A stretch of DNA of 52,304 bases from Arthrobacter sp. ZGTC412 (GCF_002929215.1 NZ_PJII01000018.1:1-52304), one strand, 5' to 3'. Counted from the stretch's first letter, positions 42,102-51,380 are shown. The notes: generated from the letters alone by a model not told the origin. Numbers and translations: made by a program.

Positions 42102-42467
42102 TTGCTCAAAGTCTGGGAAGACTTCAACCGCGGCGAGACGTGGCGCGGAGTCTCAGCCACGGGCAGCGACCAGGCGCGCGAGGCCGCAGCACAGTTCCTT
42201 GCGGAGGTAAGGGAAGTCGCAGCACTGGAGGCGCTGCGGGCAAACGCGAAAGCCGTCGAGCTGCTCACAGGCAGGCGGTGGTACGTTATCAAGTCTGCCC
42301 GGGAGGCCGGCGCGACCTGGACCCAGATCGGCGAGGCCCTCGGGATCACGAAACAAGCCGCCCATGACTTCTACCGACGCAAGTTCGAAGAGCAGGAAAA
42401 GTACCTGCCAGACCTTCACGATGCGGCAGCTGCGCGTGCGGTCCTGGAAGAAGTGAAGGAGGACTAG
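42102..42467 (+). CDS. Small helix-turn-helix protein
   Basis: The 121-residue protein has a helical N-terminal half (AREAAAQFLAEVREVAALEALR) and a C-terminal HTH: AREAGATWTQIGEALGITKQ, then AAHDFYRRKF. It is presumably DNA-binding. The only start is a TTG. The frame stays open 20 codons further upstream with protein-like sequence (DDAGPVEQAINGGDVHEL) but no start codon, so the true N-terminus may be longer and altered. It precedes the LacI gene convergently. Its target is unknown; the inverted repeat just upstream is a candidate. Confidence 0.6.
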   Translation: MLKVWEDFNRGETWRGVSATGSDQAREAAAQFLAEVREVAALEALRANAKAVELLTGRRWYVIKSAREAGATWTQIGEALGITKQAAHDFYRRKFEEQEKYLPDLHDAAAARAVLEEVKED

Positions 42468-42545
42468 CTGAGTGGCGCGGCACCGCTTTCAATCGGGGCA
42501 CTAGCAAAGACGGCGGTGTTGCCTTGCCGTCTGCTTCGGCGCCGC

Positions 42546-43625
42546 CTAGGAATTGGATAGCACCTTGGCGGGCCCTACTGAGCCTCGTTGTATTAGTCGC
42601 GCTTCAAGGGCGGGTGCGGTGTCGGCTGCTTTCCGTCCTTCAATCTGCCGGATTAAAGCATTGGCAGCGGTGACGCCAATGTCATAGACGGGTTGGGCAA
42701 TGACGGTCAGGGGTGGAGTGGTGAGGCGCGTCCAGGCGAAGTCGTCGTACATGAGGAACGAGACGTCTCTGGGGATCACGAGACCGAGTTCCTGTATCGC
42801 GCCCAGAACGCTGAGGGCGATGAGTCCATCTGATGCCACGACGACCGTAGCTGGGTCCGGCAGGGAGAGGAGTTCCCGCGTGATGTGTCGGATGGATTCT
42901 GAATCGCCGGCATTGAGCCGCACCAAATCGTGGGGAAACGTCAGTCCGTTGTCGGAAAATGCCCGGCGCATACCGTCTAGGCGCTCAGAGATCTGGGAAG
43001 AATCCACCTGAGCCGCCGTACTAAATGGCGAGTCAGACTTCAGGGTGGAGATGAAAGCTATTCTGCGGTGACCGGAATCCAGGAGGTATTTTGTTGCCTC
43101 CTGGGAGATGCCCGTCATGTTAACGGCGACAGTTTCTACCAAGAGTCCGTTGGCCGCACGGTCGAGCAGGACCAAAGGCCGCCCCGACTCGTAAACACGC
43201 TGCAAATGTTCTGTTTCTGTCGAGGACGCAGGTGCCACTATGAGGCCGTCCACCCGCTTGTCGAGCAGAACCTGGACGGCGTCGACTTCCGCAGCTTGTT
43301 CCTCGTCGGTGTTCACAAGGATCACGTTGTAGCCGCTCTTCTTTGCGGTGTCAGATATGCCCCTGGTAGCAAGGCCAAAGTGCGGGTTTTCAATATCACC
43401 CACCACCACGCCCAGGGTGTGCGATTTTCCGGTGTTCATGCTGCGGGCGAGCTCATTGGGGCGGTAGGAAAGTTCCTCCGCGGCAGCAAGGACACGTTCC
43501 CGGACATCGTCGCTGACGGCGCCGTAATTACCCAGCGCCCGGGCCGCTTGGGCCTTGGAAACATTGGCTGCTCTAGCAACATCCGCGACCGTGACGTCGC
43601 GACGTCTTGAACTGTTGCTGCTCAT
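42546..43625 (-). CDS. LacI-family regulator of the adjacent ABC/oxidase operon
   Basis: The 359-residue protein has the HTH VADVARAANVSKAQAARALG and hinge NELARSMNTGKSHTLGVVVG. The ligand domain includes DGLIVAPASSTETEH, LLDSGHRRIAFIS, SFLMYDDFAWTRL and a C-terminal LIRQIEGRK...LIQRGSVGP. The recognition helix ARALGNYG is unusual and similar to the GRALGGYG of the second LacI at 48934-50040, suggesting that the two are paralogues. ATG at 43625 follows GGAAAGG. It diverges from the transporter operon, with a pair of TGAGWCCGGWCTCA operators between them. Confidence 0.87.
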   Translation of the reverse strand: MSSNSSRRRDVTVADVARAANVSKAQAARALGNYGAVSDDVRERVLAAAEELSYRPNELARSMNTGKSHTLGVVVGDIENPHFGLATRGISDTAKKSGYNVILVNTDEEQAAEVDAVQVLLDKRVDGLIVAPASSTETEHLQRVYESGRPLVLLDRAANGLLVETVAVNMTGISQEATKYLLDSGHRRIAFISTLKSDSPFSTAAQVDSSQISERLDGMRRAFSDNGLTFPHDLVRLNAGDSESIRHITRELLSLPDPATVVVASDGLIALSVLGAIQELGLVIPRDVSFLMYDDFAWTRLTTPPLTVIAQPVYDIGVTAANALIRQIEGRKAADTAPALEARLIQRGSVGPAKVLSNS

Positions 43626-43691
43626 TTCTGCCTTTCCAGAGGGGGCCTTGACGCCCGATGTGGCTTGAGTTACATTTTTACCAACCCCATG

Positions 43692-43705
43692 TGAGTCCGG
43701 TCTCA
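43692..43705. promoter_or_regulatory. Operator 1 between LacI and the ABC operon
   Basis: TGAGTCCGGTCTCA is a near-palindrome (TGAG-N-CCGG-N-CTCA). Its exact reverse complement occurs at 43717-43730, 25 bp away. The pair is the most likely binding site of the divergent LacI regulator. Confidence 0.65.
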
Positions 43706-43716
43706 ACCTTAGTCGC

Positions 43717-43730
43717 TGAGACCGGACTCA
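43717..43730. promoter_or_regulatory. Operator 2 between LacI and the ABC operon
   Basis: TGAGACCGGACTCA is the exact inverse of 43692-43705. As RNA the two could also form a 14-bp hairpin, but because each arm is itself nearly palindromic a protein-binding role is favoured. Confidence 0.65.
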
Positions 43731-43789
43731 GCAAGCAATATCACCAAAGGCCAAAAAAGGTCATCATTCTTCCCACGATTGGAAAAACA

Positions 43790-44647
43790 TTGCGCACACG
43801 ATTCAACTTCCGCCCCGCGGGCCTGGTCGCGGCCGGCGTCGCGGCCCTCCTGGCACTGTCGGGCTGCGGTGGGTCAACTCCCGCCCAGTCCTCAGCTGAG
43901 AACCCGTATGGGCTGATCCAGCCGGGCACTGTCCGGGTCGCCAGTTTGGGTGATTCGAAGCCCTACACTTTCACGGACGCTCAGGGTAATTTCACGGGTT
44001 TCGATGTGGAGCTTTTCAAGGACGTCGCGAAGCGGGCCGGAGTGGACAATGTCGTCTTCACCGGCCAGGACTTCTCCGCGATCCTTCCCGCCGTGGCCAA
44101 CGGCCAGTTCGACGTCGGTGTGGCCGCCATTGGAATCACCGACAAGCGCAAGGAAACCGTGGACTTCTCCAGCGGATATCTCGCCGGCTACCTGACGGTC
44201 CTGACCACGAAAGACTCCGGCATCAAGGGCGTAGAGGACCTGGCCGGCAAGCGGCTTGGCGTGGTGCAGGGAACGCTGCAGGAAGCCTACGCAGTCAAAA
44301 ACTTCACCACCGCGTCCCTGGTCCGGTTCCCGGACAACAACTCAGCCATCGCAGCCGTGAACAGCGGCTCCGCTGACGCCGACTTCCTGGACTACGAAGC
44401 GGCTAAGGACTACACCGAGCAGCATGGCCTGGTCAGCGTCGCCGACATCCCGTCCTTCGATGCCCCGGCCGGATTCGCTCTGGCCAAGGACAAGACCGCA
44501 CTCAAGGAGGCCCTGAACAAGGCCCTGGCAGAGGCCATGGAAGACGGCACCTGGAAGACGCTCTACCAGAAATGGTTCCCGGGCTCCCCGATGCCCGAGC
44601 AGTACCTGCCCAAAGCCGAACAGACCGAAGCAACGGCAAGCAAATAA
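43790..44647 (+). CDS. Polar amino-acid/opine-type ABC substrate-binding lipoprotein, copy 1
   Basis: The 285-residue family-3 binding protein has a signal peptide with lipobox ALSGCGG. The mature domain contains [37 protein letters not shown] and [10 protein letters not shown], ending in [13 protein letters not shown]. These proteins bind amino acids, opines or related amines. The start is taken as TTG at 43790, because upstream codons in this frame cross the operator pair and give no signal peptide. From 43982 to 44627 the DNA is identical to 51659-52304 in the second copy, whereas the first 190 bases differ. It is the first gene of the operon SBP, permease, ATPase, Gfo/Idh, FAD oxidase. 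Confidence 0.85.
   Translation: MRTRFNFRPAGLVAAGVAALLALSGCGGSTPAQSSAENPYGLIQPGTVRVASLGDSKPYTFTDAQGNFTGFDVELFKDVAKRAGVDNVVFTGQDFSAILPAVANGQFDVGVAAIGITDKRKETVDFSSGYLAGYLTVLTTKDSGIKGVEDLAGKRLGVVQGTLQEAYAVKNFTTASLVRFPDNNSAIAAVNSGSADADFLDYEAAKDYTEQHGLVSVADIPSFDAPAGFALAKDKTALKEALNKALAEAMEDGTWKTLYQKWFPGSPMPEQYLPKAEQTEATASK
43982..44627 (+). repeat. 646-bp identical tract shared with the second binding-protein gene
   Basis: From CAGGGTAATTTCACGGG onward this stretch reads the same, base for base as far as I can compare by eye, as 51659-52304 (offset 7677). Homology continues at lower identity upstream within the coding region. The tract runs to the window end, so its full length is unknown. Confidence 0.85.
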
Positions 44648-44688
44648 ACCTCAATGCATCAGGCCGGACACCAGCCGGCGGCACATAG

Positions 44689-44721
44689 CCCGGGCGGACC
44701 GACGTTCGCGGTCCGCCCGGG
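44689..44721 (+). other. Intercistronic hairpin between binding-protein and permease genes
   Basis: CCCGGGCGGACCG (44689-44701) pairs perfectly with CGGTCCGCCCGGG (44709-44721) across a 7-base loop. There is no T tract, so it may stabilise the binding-protein message or partly attenuate transcription. Confidence 0.6.
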
Positions 44722-44751
44722 ATTCACAACTAACTACGTCTGAGAGCAACC

Positions 44752-45540
44752 ATGGACTGGTTCAACACCATCATCCGCACCTTCTTCGACTTCAAGGCGA
44801 TGGCCGAAGTCCTCCCGCAACTCCTCGGAGTCGGGCTCCTGAACACGCTGATCATTTCCCTCGCTGCAACCATCCTGGGTGTTTTCCTGGGCATGGTGAT
44901 CGCCGTGATGGGCATTTCCCCCTCCAAGTGGCTGCGCGTTCCGGCCCGTATCTACACCGATCTGTTCCGTGGCCTTCCCGCGATCCTGACCATCCTGCTC
45001 ATCGGCCAGGGCTTCGCCCGGTTGAGCCAGTCGGTCTTCGGGCCCTCGCCCTACCCGCTGGGCATCATCGCCTTGAGCCTGATCGCAAGCGCCTACATCG
45101 GCGAAATCTTCCGCGCCGGCATCCAGAGCGTCGATAAAGGCCAAGGCGAGGCATGCCGGGCCCTGGGCATGAGCTACGCCAAGTCCATGGCACTGGTGGT
45201 CATCCCACAAGGCATCCGCCGGGTACTGCCCGCTCTGGTGAATCAGTTCATTGCCATCGTCAAAGACTCCTCCCTCGTGTACTTCCTGGGCCTGCTGGTC
45301 AGCGAACGCGAACTCTTCCGCGTCGGCCAGGACGCCGCCGTACTCTCCGGCAACCTCTCCCCTCTAGTCATGGCAGGCATCTTCTACCTCGTCATCACAG
45401 TGCCCCTGACCCACCTGGTCAACTACTTCGACAACAGGTTCCGCACCGGCCGACGCAAGCCCGCGCCGCCCACCAGCGGCCTGAAGGAAGTCAACGAACT
45501 CGACGCGGCCTCGCCGCTGATTACCGGGAGCAACACATGA
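44752..45540 (+). CDS. Amino-acid-type ABC transporter permease
   Basis: The 262-residue permease has about five transmembrane segments ([20 protein letters not shown] near 30-50). The EAA loop is [20 protein letters not shown] followed by [20 protein letters not shown]. This is the His/Glu/polar-amino-acid permease family. Only one permease gene is present, so a homodimer is likely. The ATG at 44752 has a weak ribosome site. Its TGA overlaps the ATPase ATG. Confidence 0.9.
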   Translation: MDWFNTIIRTFFDFKAMAEVLPQLLGVGLLNTLIISLAATILGVFLGMVIAVMGISPSKWLRVPARIYTDLFRGLPAILTILLIGQGFARLSQSVFGPSPYPLGIIALSLIASAYIGEIFRAGIQSVDKGQGEACRALGMSYAKSMALVVIPQGIRRVLPALVNQFIAIVKDSSLVYFLGLLVSERELFRVGQDAAVLSGNLSPLVMAGIFYLVITVPLTHLVNYFDNRFRTGRRKPAPPTSGLKEVNELDAASPLITGSNT

Positions 45541-46319
45541 GCCTCGCCAGCAACACCTCACGCAACAACACAGCCCCAAGCATCGAAACCTTTCACGGCT
45601 CCAGCCTGGAACTGACCAACCTCACAATGGCCTACGGGGACATTGAGGTCCTCCGCAACGTCAACCTCACCGTCAAACCCGGAACCACCACCTGCATCAT
45701 CGGGCCCTCAGGATCAGGCAAGTCCACCCTCCTCCGCGGAGTCAACCGCCTGCATGAACCCAAGAGCGGGGACGTTCTGCTGGCCGGCGAGAGCGCGCTG
45801 AAAGTCAACCCCGACATCCTGCGCGCTCGCATCGGCATGGTGTTCCAGCACTTCAACCTCTTCCCGGACCACACTGCCCTGGAGAACGTCGCCCTGGCCC
45901 TGTGGAGCGTCAAGAAGATGCCTAAAGCCGAAGCACGCGAACACGCGCGCCGCTGCCTGGCCGAAGTGGGACTCGCCGAACGCGCGGACCACCGCCCACG
46001 CGATCTTTCCGGGGGCCAGCAGCAGCGCGTCGCTATCGCCCGCGCCCTGGCCATGGAGCCTGAAGTCATGCTGTTCGACGAGGCCACCAGCGCACTCGAC
46101 CCGGAGCTGGTCAAGGGCGTCCTGAACCTCATGGCAGGACTCGGACGCCGCGGCATGACCATGCTCGTCGTCACCCACGAAATGGGCTTCGCCCGCAAGG
46201 TAGCGGACCAGGTCGTCTTCATGGACGAAGGCGAAGTCGTCGAAGCCGGCACCCCCGCGGACCTCTTCGACAACCCCAAGAGCGAACGCCTCCAACGTTT
46301 CCTCTCAGAAGTGCTCTGA
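45537..46319 (+). CDS. Amino-acid-type ABC transporter ATP-binding protein
   Basis: The 260-residue protein has Walker [11 protein letters not shown]-loop [10 protein letters not shown], signature [17 protein letters not shown], Walker [16 protein letters not shown] and switch His in VVTHEMGF. This is the GlnQ/HisP type. ATG at 45537 overlaps the permease stop by four bases (ATGA); a much longer open frame upstream is the shadow of the permease. Its own stop overlaps the next gene (TGATG). Confidence 0.92.
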   Translation: MSLASNTSRNNTAPSIETFHGSSLELTNLTMAYGDIEVLRNVNLTVKPGTTTCIIGPSGSGKSTLLRGVNRLHEPKSGDVLLAGESALKVNPDILRARIGMVFQHFNLFPDHTALENVALALWSVKKMPKAEAREHARRCLAEVGLAERADHRPRDLSGGQQQRVAIARALAMEPEVMLFDEATSALDPELVKGVLNLMAGLGRRGMTMLVVTHEMGFARKVADQVVFMDEGEVVEAGTPADLFDNPKSERLQRFLSEVL

Positions 46320-47362
46320 TGCGACACGTTGCAGCCACACCGATCCGGACCGCAGTCGTGGGATTCGGGGTCTCCGGCAAGGTCTTCCACGCGCCACTCA
46401 TAGCAGCCGATCCCGACTACTCACTGGACGTCATTGTTACAGCTGATCCAACCCGCGCTGCCGAAGCGACCAGGCTTTACCCCCAGGCCCGGGTTGTTCC
46501 AGCGCCCGAGGCGCTGTTTGCCCTCGCCGGCGATCTCGACCTGGTGGTCCTCGGAACCCCGCCGTTGACCCACTTCGACCTTGCGTCGACAGCGATGGCC
46601 CACGGCCTCCACGTGGTCGTGGACAAGCCGTTCGTCACCACGTCGGCTCACGGCGAAGGCCTCATCTCCAAAGCCAGTGAAGCCGGCGTTCAACTTACCG
46701 TCTTCCAAAACCGCCGGTGGGACGCGGACTTCCTGACGCTCAAGAAGCTGCTGGGGGAAGGCGCGCTCGGCGAAGTCCGCAGCTTCGAGTCCCGCTTTGA
46801 ATGGTGGCGGCCGGAAGGTTTTGGGAACTGGCGCGACACCGCTTCCCTGGCCGAAGGCGGCGGAATCCTCCACGACCTCGGCGCCCACCTGATCGACCAG
46901 GCCGTCCAGCTGTGCGGCGCTGTCGAAGAAAGCTACGGGGAGACGGCAAACCACGGCCCGCACCCGGACGGAGCTGACACCGAGGCATTCGTGTCACTAC
47001 TTCATGAATCCGGTGTCCGCTCCAGGCTGTGGATGAACGGCATGGCAGCGCAGGTTGGCCCGCGCTTCCACGTCCTGGGTTCCCGGGCCGGCTACACCAA
47101 ATGGGGCCTGGACCACCAGGAACCTGCCCTCGCAGGTGGCATGTCCCCGTTGGACCCCTCGTACGGCGTGGAGCCCCAGGACGCTTGGGGGGTCCTGGGC
47201 ATCGACGGTTCCACGACGAGCGTTCCGGCCGAAACCGGGGCCTACCCCCAGTTTTACGCACAACTGGCTGCCGCCCTTCGCGGCGAAGGCAGCCTGCCGG
47301 TCGACCCGGCCGAGTCCCTTGAAGTCCTTCGAACCATCGAAAAAATTCACGCCTTCGCCTAG
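46319..47362 (+). CDS. Gfo/Idh/MocA-family NAD(P)-dependent oxidoreductase
   Basis: The 347-residue protein has a Rossmann motif VVGFGVSGKVFHAPLI, the family VDKPF (usually EKP) with the catalytic-region Lys, and GGILHDLGAHLIDQ with the conserved Asp/His. Members oxidise or reduce sugars, inositols and related compounds, usually at a carbon bearing a hydroxyl. The ATG overlaps the ATPase stop (TGATG). Between a transporter and an amine oxidase it could act on the sugar part released from a glycated amine or opine. This role is inferred from context. Confidence 0.85.
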   Translation: MRHVAATPIRTAVVGFGVSGKVFHAPLIAADPDYSLDVIVTADPTRAAEATRLYPQARVVPAPEALFALAGDLDLVVLGTPPLTHFDLASTAMAHGLHVVVDKPFVTTSAHGEGLISKASEAGVQLTVFQNRRWDADFLTLKKLLGEGALGEVRSFESRFEWWRPEGFGNWRDTASLAEGGGILHDLGAHLIDQAVQLCGAVEESYGETANHGPHPDGADTEAFVSLLHESGVRSRLWMNGMAAQVGPRFHVLGSRAGYTKWGLDHQEPALAGGMSPLDPSYGVEPQDAWGVLGIDGSTTSVPAETGAYPQFYAQLAAALRGEGSLPVDPAESLEVLRTIEKIHAFA

Positions 47363-47441
47363 CTCGAACCGGGCAGCTCACCAGCGCCATGCCGCCCCTG
47401 TGCTCATCATCGTTCCAAAAAACACTTAGAAAGGGAGAACC

Positions 47442-48623
47442 ATGTCCTCCACAGCTCCAGCCAAACACGTCATCGTCGTCGGCGGCGGCATCCTCGGTGC
47501 ATCCACCTGCATGCACCTTGCACGGGGCGGCGCGCAGGTGACGCTCGTAACAGCTGGGCCGCTCGCCAGCGGGGCCTCCGGCCGTTCGATTGCATGGCTT
47601 AACTCATCCGGTGCCCGCTCCGCCGATTACCACTACCTGCGGATGCTTGCCATCGACCGCTACCGTACCTGGAGCGCGCGCCACCCCGAGAGCCGCGACT
47701 ACATCCGGTTCGATGGCGCATTGAAGTGGGCCGGCCCCAATGAGACTTTCCGCGAGACCTATGCCTTCGAACGCTCAACGGGGTACGACTCCCTCTGGGT
47801 CGACCGCGCCGACGTGCCCGGGATCGCGGCGGACGTGAACGCGGATGCGGTGGCCGATGAAGGCGCGATTTACAACCCGGGCGAAGGCTGGGTGAATATG
47901 CCCGATTTCATCCCGGCGCTGGTAGCTGAGGCAGCGGCCCACGGCGCGGCCGTCATCGAGCACGCGGGAAACGTGCGGATTGACGTGCAGCAAGGCGCCG
48001 CGGCCGGCGTGATACTCGGCGACGGGACACGATTGGCTGCCGACCAAGTAGTGCTGGCCACCGGGGGCGAGGTCCCAGCCCAGCTCGCCGCCCTGGGAGT
48101 AACAGTTCCAGATGCCACACCCGCCGCCTTCGTGCTGTACACCGATCCGATCGACGTCAAAGTAGAAACCGTACTCAATACCCCGCGCGTCGCCGTGCGG
48201 CCCACGCCCGACGGACGGCTCGTACTCGATGCCGACTGGGCAGAGCAGTCGGTGATTGTCGAGGACGATGGCTCCTTCACGGTTCCCGATGAGTCGGTGC
48301 AGGGCTTGCTCGACGAGGCATCGAAGGTCCTCGCCGGGAACCCCCGGCTGACCGCCCAGAAAGTCGGTGCGGGACTGAAACCCATCCCTGGCGACGGCGA
48401 ACCGGTGGTTGGCCCCGTGCCTGCAATCCCGGGACTGCACATGATGTTTACCCACTCCGGTGCCACCCTCGGGCTTATCCTCGGCGAACTCCTCGCCGAG
48501 GAAATCCTCACCGGAACACCGTCTCCAGTACTGAAGTCCTTCCGCCTCGACCGGTTCGACAGCGGAACCGCCGTACCGGCGTCCGTCGGCACGGGGGCTT
48601 GGGCACCCGTCCCGCAGAACTAG
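47442..48623 (+). CDS. FAD-dependent amine/amino-acid oxidase (DAO family)
   Basis: The 393-residue protein has the FAD Rossmann motif VVGGGILGASTCMHLARGG at the N-terminus, a second conserved block SGASGRSIAWLN, and a C-terminal FAD site with VGPVPAIPGLHMMFTHSG. The DAO family includes glycine and sarcosine oxidases and the bacterial fructosyl-amino-acid oxidases (amadoriases). The adjacent fructoselysine-kinase-like gene makes an amadoriase-type or opine-oxidase reaction attractive, but other secondary amines are possible. An AAGGGAG ribosome site precedes the ATG. It is the last gene of the operon and is followed by a hairpin terminator. Confidence 0.82.
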   Translation: MSSTAPAKHVIVVGGGILGASTCMHLARGGAQVTLVTAGPLASGASGRSIAWLNSSGARSADYHYLRMLAIDRYRTWSARHPESRDYIRFDGALKWAGPNETFRETYAFERSTGYDSLWVDRADVPGIAADVNADAVADEGAIYNPGEGWVNMPDFIPALVAEAAAHGAAVIEHAGNVRIDVQQGAAAGVILGDGTRLAADQVVLATGGEVPAQLAALGVTVPDATPAAFVLYTDPIDVKVETVLNTPRVAVRPTPDGRLVLDADWAEQSVIVEDDGSFTVPDESVQGLLDEASKVLAGNPRLTAQKVGAGLKPIPGDGEPVVGPVPAIPGLHMMFTHSGATLGLILGELLAEEILTGTPSPVLKSFRLDRFDSGTAVPASVGTGAWAPVPQN

Positions 48624-48630
48624 CAAGCCA

Positions 48631-48662
48631 GGAAGAGGTGGACCGCCCGGTCCACCTCTTCC
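48631..48662 (+). terminator. Terminator after the FAD oxidase gene
   Basis: GGAAGAGGTGGACC (48631-48644) and its complement (48649-48662) form a perfect 14-bp stem with a GCCC loop, eight bases after the stop. No T tract follows. The following 270 bases up to the next gene hold nothing I can support. Confidence 0.8.
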
Positions 48663-48933
48663 TCGGCCCCGGAGGGTCCTTCCAGTGCCCCGCCGCTCCG
48701 GGTCCCCTTTGCGCGGTCAGCCCGATCCTTTTATCAAGCCGGGATCTGTCGGCACTTTCCTGCAGCACCGGTAGGGCGGCATCGCCGTCGGGTCCGGGCC
48801 CTGCCTTCCCGCGGCGACGAGTGCGGCCAAGCGAAGAAGCCCTTAGCCTCTTTTCGGCTTCTGGCGCAGTGACTTGCCGGCACGCACGATTGGAACCCGC
48901 TGCGAAGGGCGGGGACCCGCATTGGGGGATCTA

Positions 48934-50040
48934 CTAGCCGGTTTCTACCTGGTGCGGAGGAGGGCCGACTGAGTCTCGGAGATTGAGCCGTGCTTCCAGG
49001 ACATTATGCTTCGGGACGGATGTCTCGCCGGCGATCCTGGCAAGCAGGAGCTCCGCTGCCATTGAGCCGATGCGGTGCACCGGCTGGTGGACGGATGTTA
49101 TGGCCGGCCGCATGAATGTCATCCAGTCGAGGTCGTCGAAGCAGACGACGGAAAGTTGGTCGGGGACCTCGATTTTGAGGTCGGCGATTGCCTGCATGAG
49201 TCCGTGGGACATGGTTCCGTCGGCGGCGAAGACGGCGGTAGGTCGGTTGCCGGAGTCGAGGAGCCGAATGGCTTCTTGGCGTGCCGCCTCTGAGGAGTAG
49301 GCTCCTGCACGGCGGATCAGTGGGGTGTGTACGGGGATGGCCGCGTCCCTGTGGGCGTCGAGGTATCCGAGCAGCCGCTGCCAGCTTGGATAAAGCGTAT
49401 GCGCACTCACAGGGGAAAAGGCCGTTTGGGCGACAAAGTCCTCCAGGCTGCCGTTTTCGATCTTCTCGAGTTCTGCGATGATTCCTATGTGTCTGTGTCC
49501 TGCTTTCAACAGGTGAGTTACCGCTTCCCGGGCGGAGCCGCGGTTGTCCACTGTCACTGAGTCTGCCGCCAGGTCGTAGGCTGCCCGGTCTATTTGGACC
49601 GTTGGGCAGCCGCCGGCTATGAGGCTGCGCAGATGGTCTGAGCCCTGGACGTCGCAGGGGGTAATGATGAGCCCATCGACGCGTTTTTCAAGGAGAAGCT
49701 GAACAGCTTCCTTTTCTCGTTCCAGGTTTTCATCGCTGTTGGTGAGGATGACGCCGAACCCCCGTGACCTTGCCACGTCGCCGATTCCCCGCAGGACCCG
49801 GGCGTAAAAGGCGTTGTCGATGTCGGCGGCGACTACGCCTATGGTTTGGCTTCGGCCGGTGACGAGGCTTCGGGCGACCATGTTGGGCTTGTAGCCCAGC
49901 TTCCGGGCTGCAGCTTGAACCCGGGCAGCTACCTCGTCGCTGGCATAACCGTAGCCGCCAAGGGCCCGCCCGGCTGTAGCCGTGCTGACGCCGGCTTCAG
50001 CTGCGACCTGCGTGATGGTAATCCTGGGCGGTGGCGGCAT
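48934..50040 (-). CDS. LacI-family regulator, second paralogue of the locus
   Basis: The 368-residue protein has HTH ITQVAAEAGVSTATAGRALG, hinge PNMVARSLVTGRSQTIGVVA and a ligand domain with DGLIITPCDVQG, HLLKAGHRHIGIIAE and VVCFDDLDWMTFM. The GRALGGYG recognition-helix region and several other stretches resemble the LacI at 42546-43625. GGAAAG precedes the ATG. A TGAGAGTGTTCC site lies 18 bases upstream of its start. Related sites occur in the promoter region shared by the kinase and second binding-protein genes, so it probably controls those and itself. Confidence 0.85.
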   Translation of the reverse strand: MPPPPRITITQVAAEAGVSTATAGRALGGYGYASDEVAARVQAAARKLGYKPNMVARSLVTGRSQTIGVVAADIDNAFYARVLRGIGDVARSRGFGVILTNSDENLEREKEAVQLLLEKRVDGLIITPCDVQGSDHLRSLIAGGCPTVQIDRAAYDLAADSVTVDNRGSAREAVTHLLKAGHRHIGIIAELEKIENGSLEDFVAQTAFSPVSAHTLYPSWQRLLGYLDAHRDAAIPVHTPLIRRAGAYSSEAARQEAIRLLDSGNRPTAVFAADGTMSHGLMQAIADLKIEVPDQLSVVCFDDLDWMTFMRPAITSVHQPVHRIGSMAAELLLARIAGETSVPKHNVLEARLNLRDSVGPPPHQVETG

Positions 50041-50057
50041 GGGAGTCTTTCCGTCAT

Positions 50058-50069
50058 TGAGAGTGTTCC
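50058..50069. promoter_or_regulatory. Candidate operator upstream of the second LacI gene
   Basis: TGAGAGTGTTCC resembles the inverse of TGATAACGCTCTCA (51381-51394), which reads TGAGAGCGTTATCA, and shares GAGA-Y/A-GTT with GAGAACGTTCGC (51240-51251). Autoregulation is inferred from similarity only. Confidence 0.4.
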
Positions 50070-50289
50070 GGGGGTCAGTAGCTTACCCGCCACATGGAAC
50101 AGCGCCCCTCACAAAGAAACGCCGGACTGCTGCCTGAGCTCCGCATGGACGGATCGCGGAGTCCTCGACATGCCGGAATGGTACCCACCCGGCGAGGGGG
50201 CCCCACACCGGACGGTTCCCGGTTAGTACACGCGCCAGGAGGTTGCCTTCCTCGGGTCTATGTTGCAGCGGGCGATCCTTCAGCCACCG

Positions 50290-50331
50290 ACCTTGTGCCT
50301 GTTGTCCTGCTCAGGACAACAGGGACAAGGT
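50290..50331 (-). terminator. Hairpin terminator after the kinase gene
   Basis: Two 19-bp arms (50290-50308 and 50313-50331) pair with a single mismatch around a GCTC loop. It lies about 20 bases beyond the kinase stop on the minus strand. Apart from this hairpin and the LacI operator, 50041-50350 shows no gene. Confidence 0.75.
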
Positions 50332-50350
50332 CGATATGAGACTCAGTATT

Positions 50351-51205
50351 TTAGTGAGACGTGACTAATGGTGCGGCGCCCTGCTCTATCGGCAAAGCTA
50401 CGGCCGTGAGGGGCTCGCCCTTCCCGAAGGCTCCAAGCCTGCTGCAGGTGAGAGCGGAAGCTTCCGATGCTGCGGTCAAGGCTTCGTCCGGGTTCCTTGT
50501 TTGCAGGAGTTCAGTCAAGACCGTGGCGATGTACGTGTCACCGGCCCCCAGAGTGTCCACCAACGTGGTGTTTGCCGCGGGAGCTTCGTGGGTGTGTTCT
50601 TTGCTGACCAGGACAGCACCGTCTGCTCCACGGGTAACCAGGGCCCAGGTTGCACCCATGCCGATGGCGCTTCGCGCCAGATCGAGCCCTTCGGTCCCCG
50701 TGAGGTCTCCTCCCGAGAAGGATGCGAGATAACAATGCCCAACGACCGCGCTGAGCAGCACGGCATCTCTGCTGGTCGAGAAGTCGAAGGACAGGCGTGA
50801 AACAGATGCGAGGTCAGCCGCCAAATCCTCCAGGCCACTGGAAACGCTGAGATGGACAGCATCAAATTCGGACGCTGGTGAAACGAACCCGCCATCGAAC
50901 TCAGCCCGGGAGACTCCGAGCCCAACTTCCCGGAACACCCTGTCCCCATTATTCCGGCCAATCACGCAGTAAGCCGTACTCCCGGGCCGGACCTGCAAAA
51001 ATTCCGTGGACACGCCTTCAAGCGCCAGGGCGTTCCGGATAAGAGCTCCGGCAGCATCAGTCCCAACTGTGCCTGCGTAGGCTGCTCTTGCTCCCGCGCG
51101 CCGGGCGAAAACGGCAACGTTCAGGGCGTTTCCACCCGCAAAAACCTGCCCCTCATCCAAGTAACAGTCAACGACGTTGTCCCTCGCTGTCAGGATTGAA
51201 ACCAT
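50351..51205 (-). CDS. Fructoselysine-kinase-like PfkB-family kinase
   Basis: The 284-residue ribokinase-family protein follows the remembered FrlD pattern. DNVVDCY near the N-terminus matches FrlD DNCVDIY, and FAGGNALNVAVFARRAG matches its FSGGNAVNVAVY. The C-terminus has DTLGAGDTYIATVLTE with the catalytic Asp. FrlD phosphorylates fructoselysine at C6 before a deglycase splits it. The second of two adjacent ATGs (51205) is preferred because it aligns with the FrlD start and is better spaced from GGGAGG. It diverges from the second binding-protein gene. No FrlB-like deglycase is in the window. A kinase for another fructosyl amine or a plain sugar remains possible. Confidence 0.65.
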   Translation of the reverse strand: MVSILTARDNVVDCYLDEGQVFAGGNALNVAVFARRAGARAAYAGTVGTDAAGALIRNALALEGVSTEFLQVRPGSTAYCVIGRNNGDRVFREVGLGVSRAEFDGGFVSPASEFDAVHLSVSSGLEDLAADLASVSRLSFDFSTSRDAVLLSAVVGHCYLASFSGGDLTGTEGLDLARSAIGMGATWALVTRGADGAVLVSKEHTHEAPAANTTLVDTLGAGDTYIATVLTELLQTRNPDEALTAASEASALTCSRLGAFGKGEPLTAVALPIEQGAAPLVTSH

Positions 51206-51239
51206 CATGCCTCCCAAGTAAGTATCTGTACGAGCGTAA

Positions 51240-51251
51240 GAGAACGTTCGC
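51240..51251. promoter_or_regulatory. Candidate LacI operator upstream of the kinase
   Basis: GAGAACGTTCGC is centred on AACGTT, 35 bases before the kinase start, in the kinase/binding-protein divergent region. The second LacI paralogue is the likely binder. Confidence 0.45.
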
Positions 51252-51380
51252 AGAATGTCGAGCAAAGCGTGGAGAGCAAGTGTGGCTTCCCTGCGAAAGA
51301 ACAGCCGCATCCCGTGTAATACCGCCGGAGCATCTAGCTCTTGACGAGACGAAATGAGGGCGGGTAGCTTTGCTCGTACC

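Noticed and set aside
43658-43789. Longer start for the first binding protein
   Set aside because: The upstream codons cross both LacI operators and would bury the signal peptide behind 44 residues.
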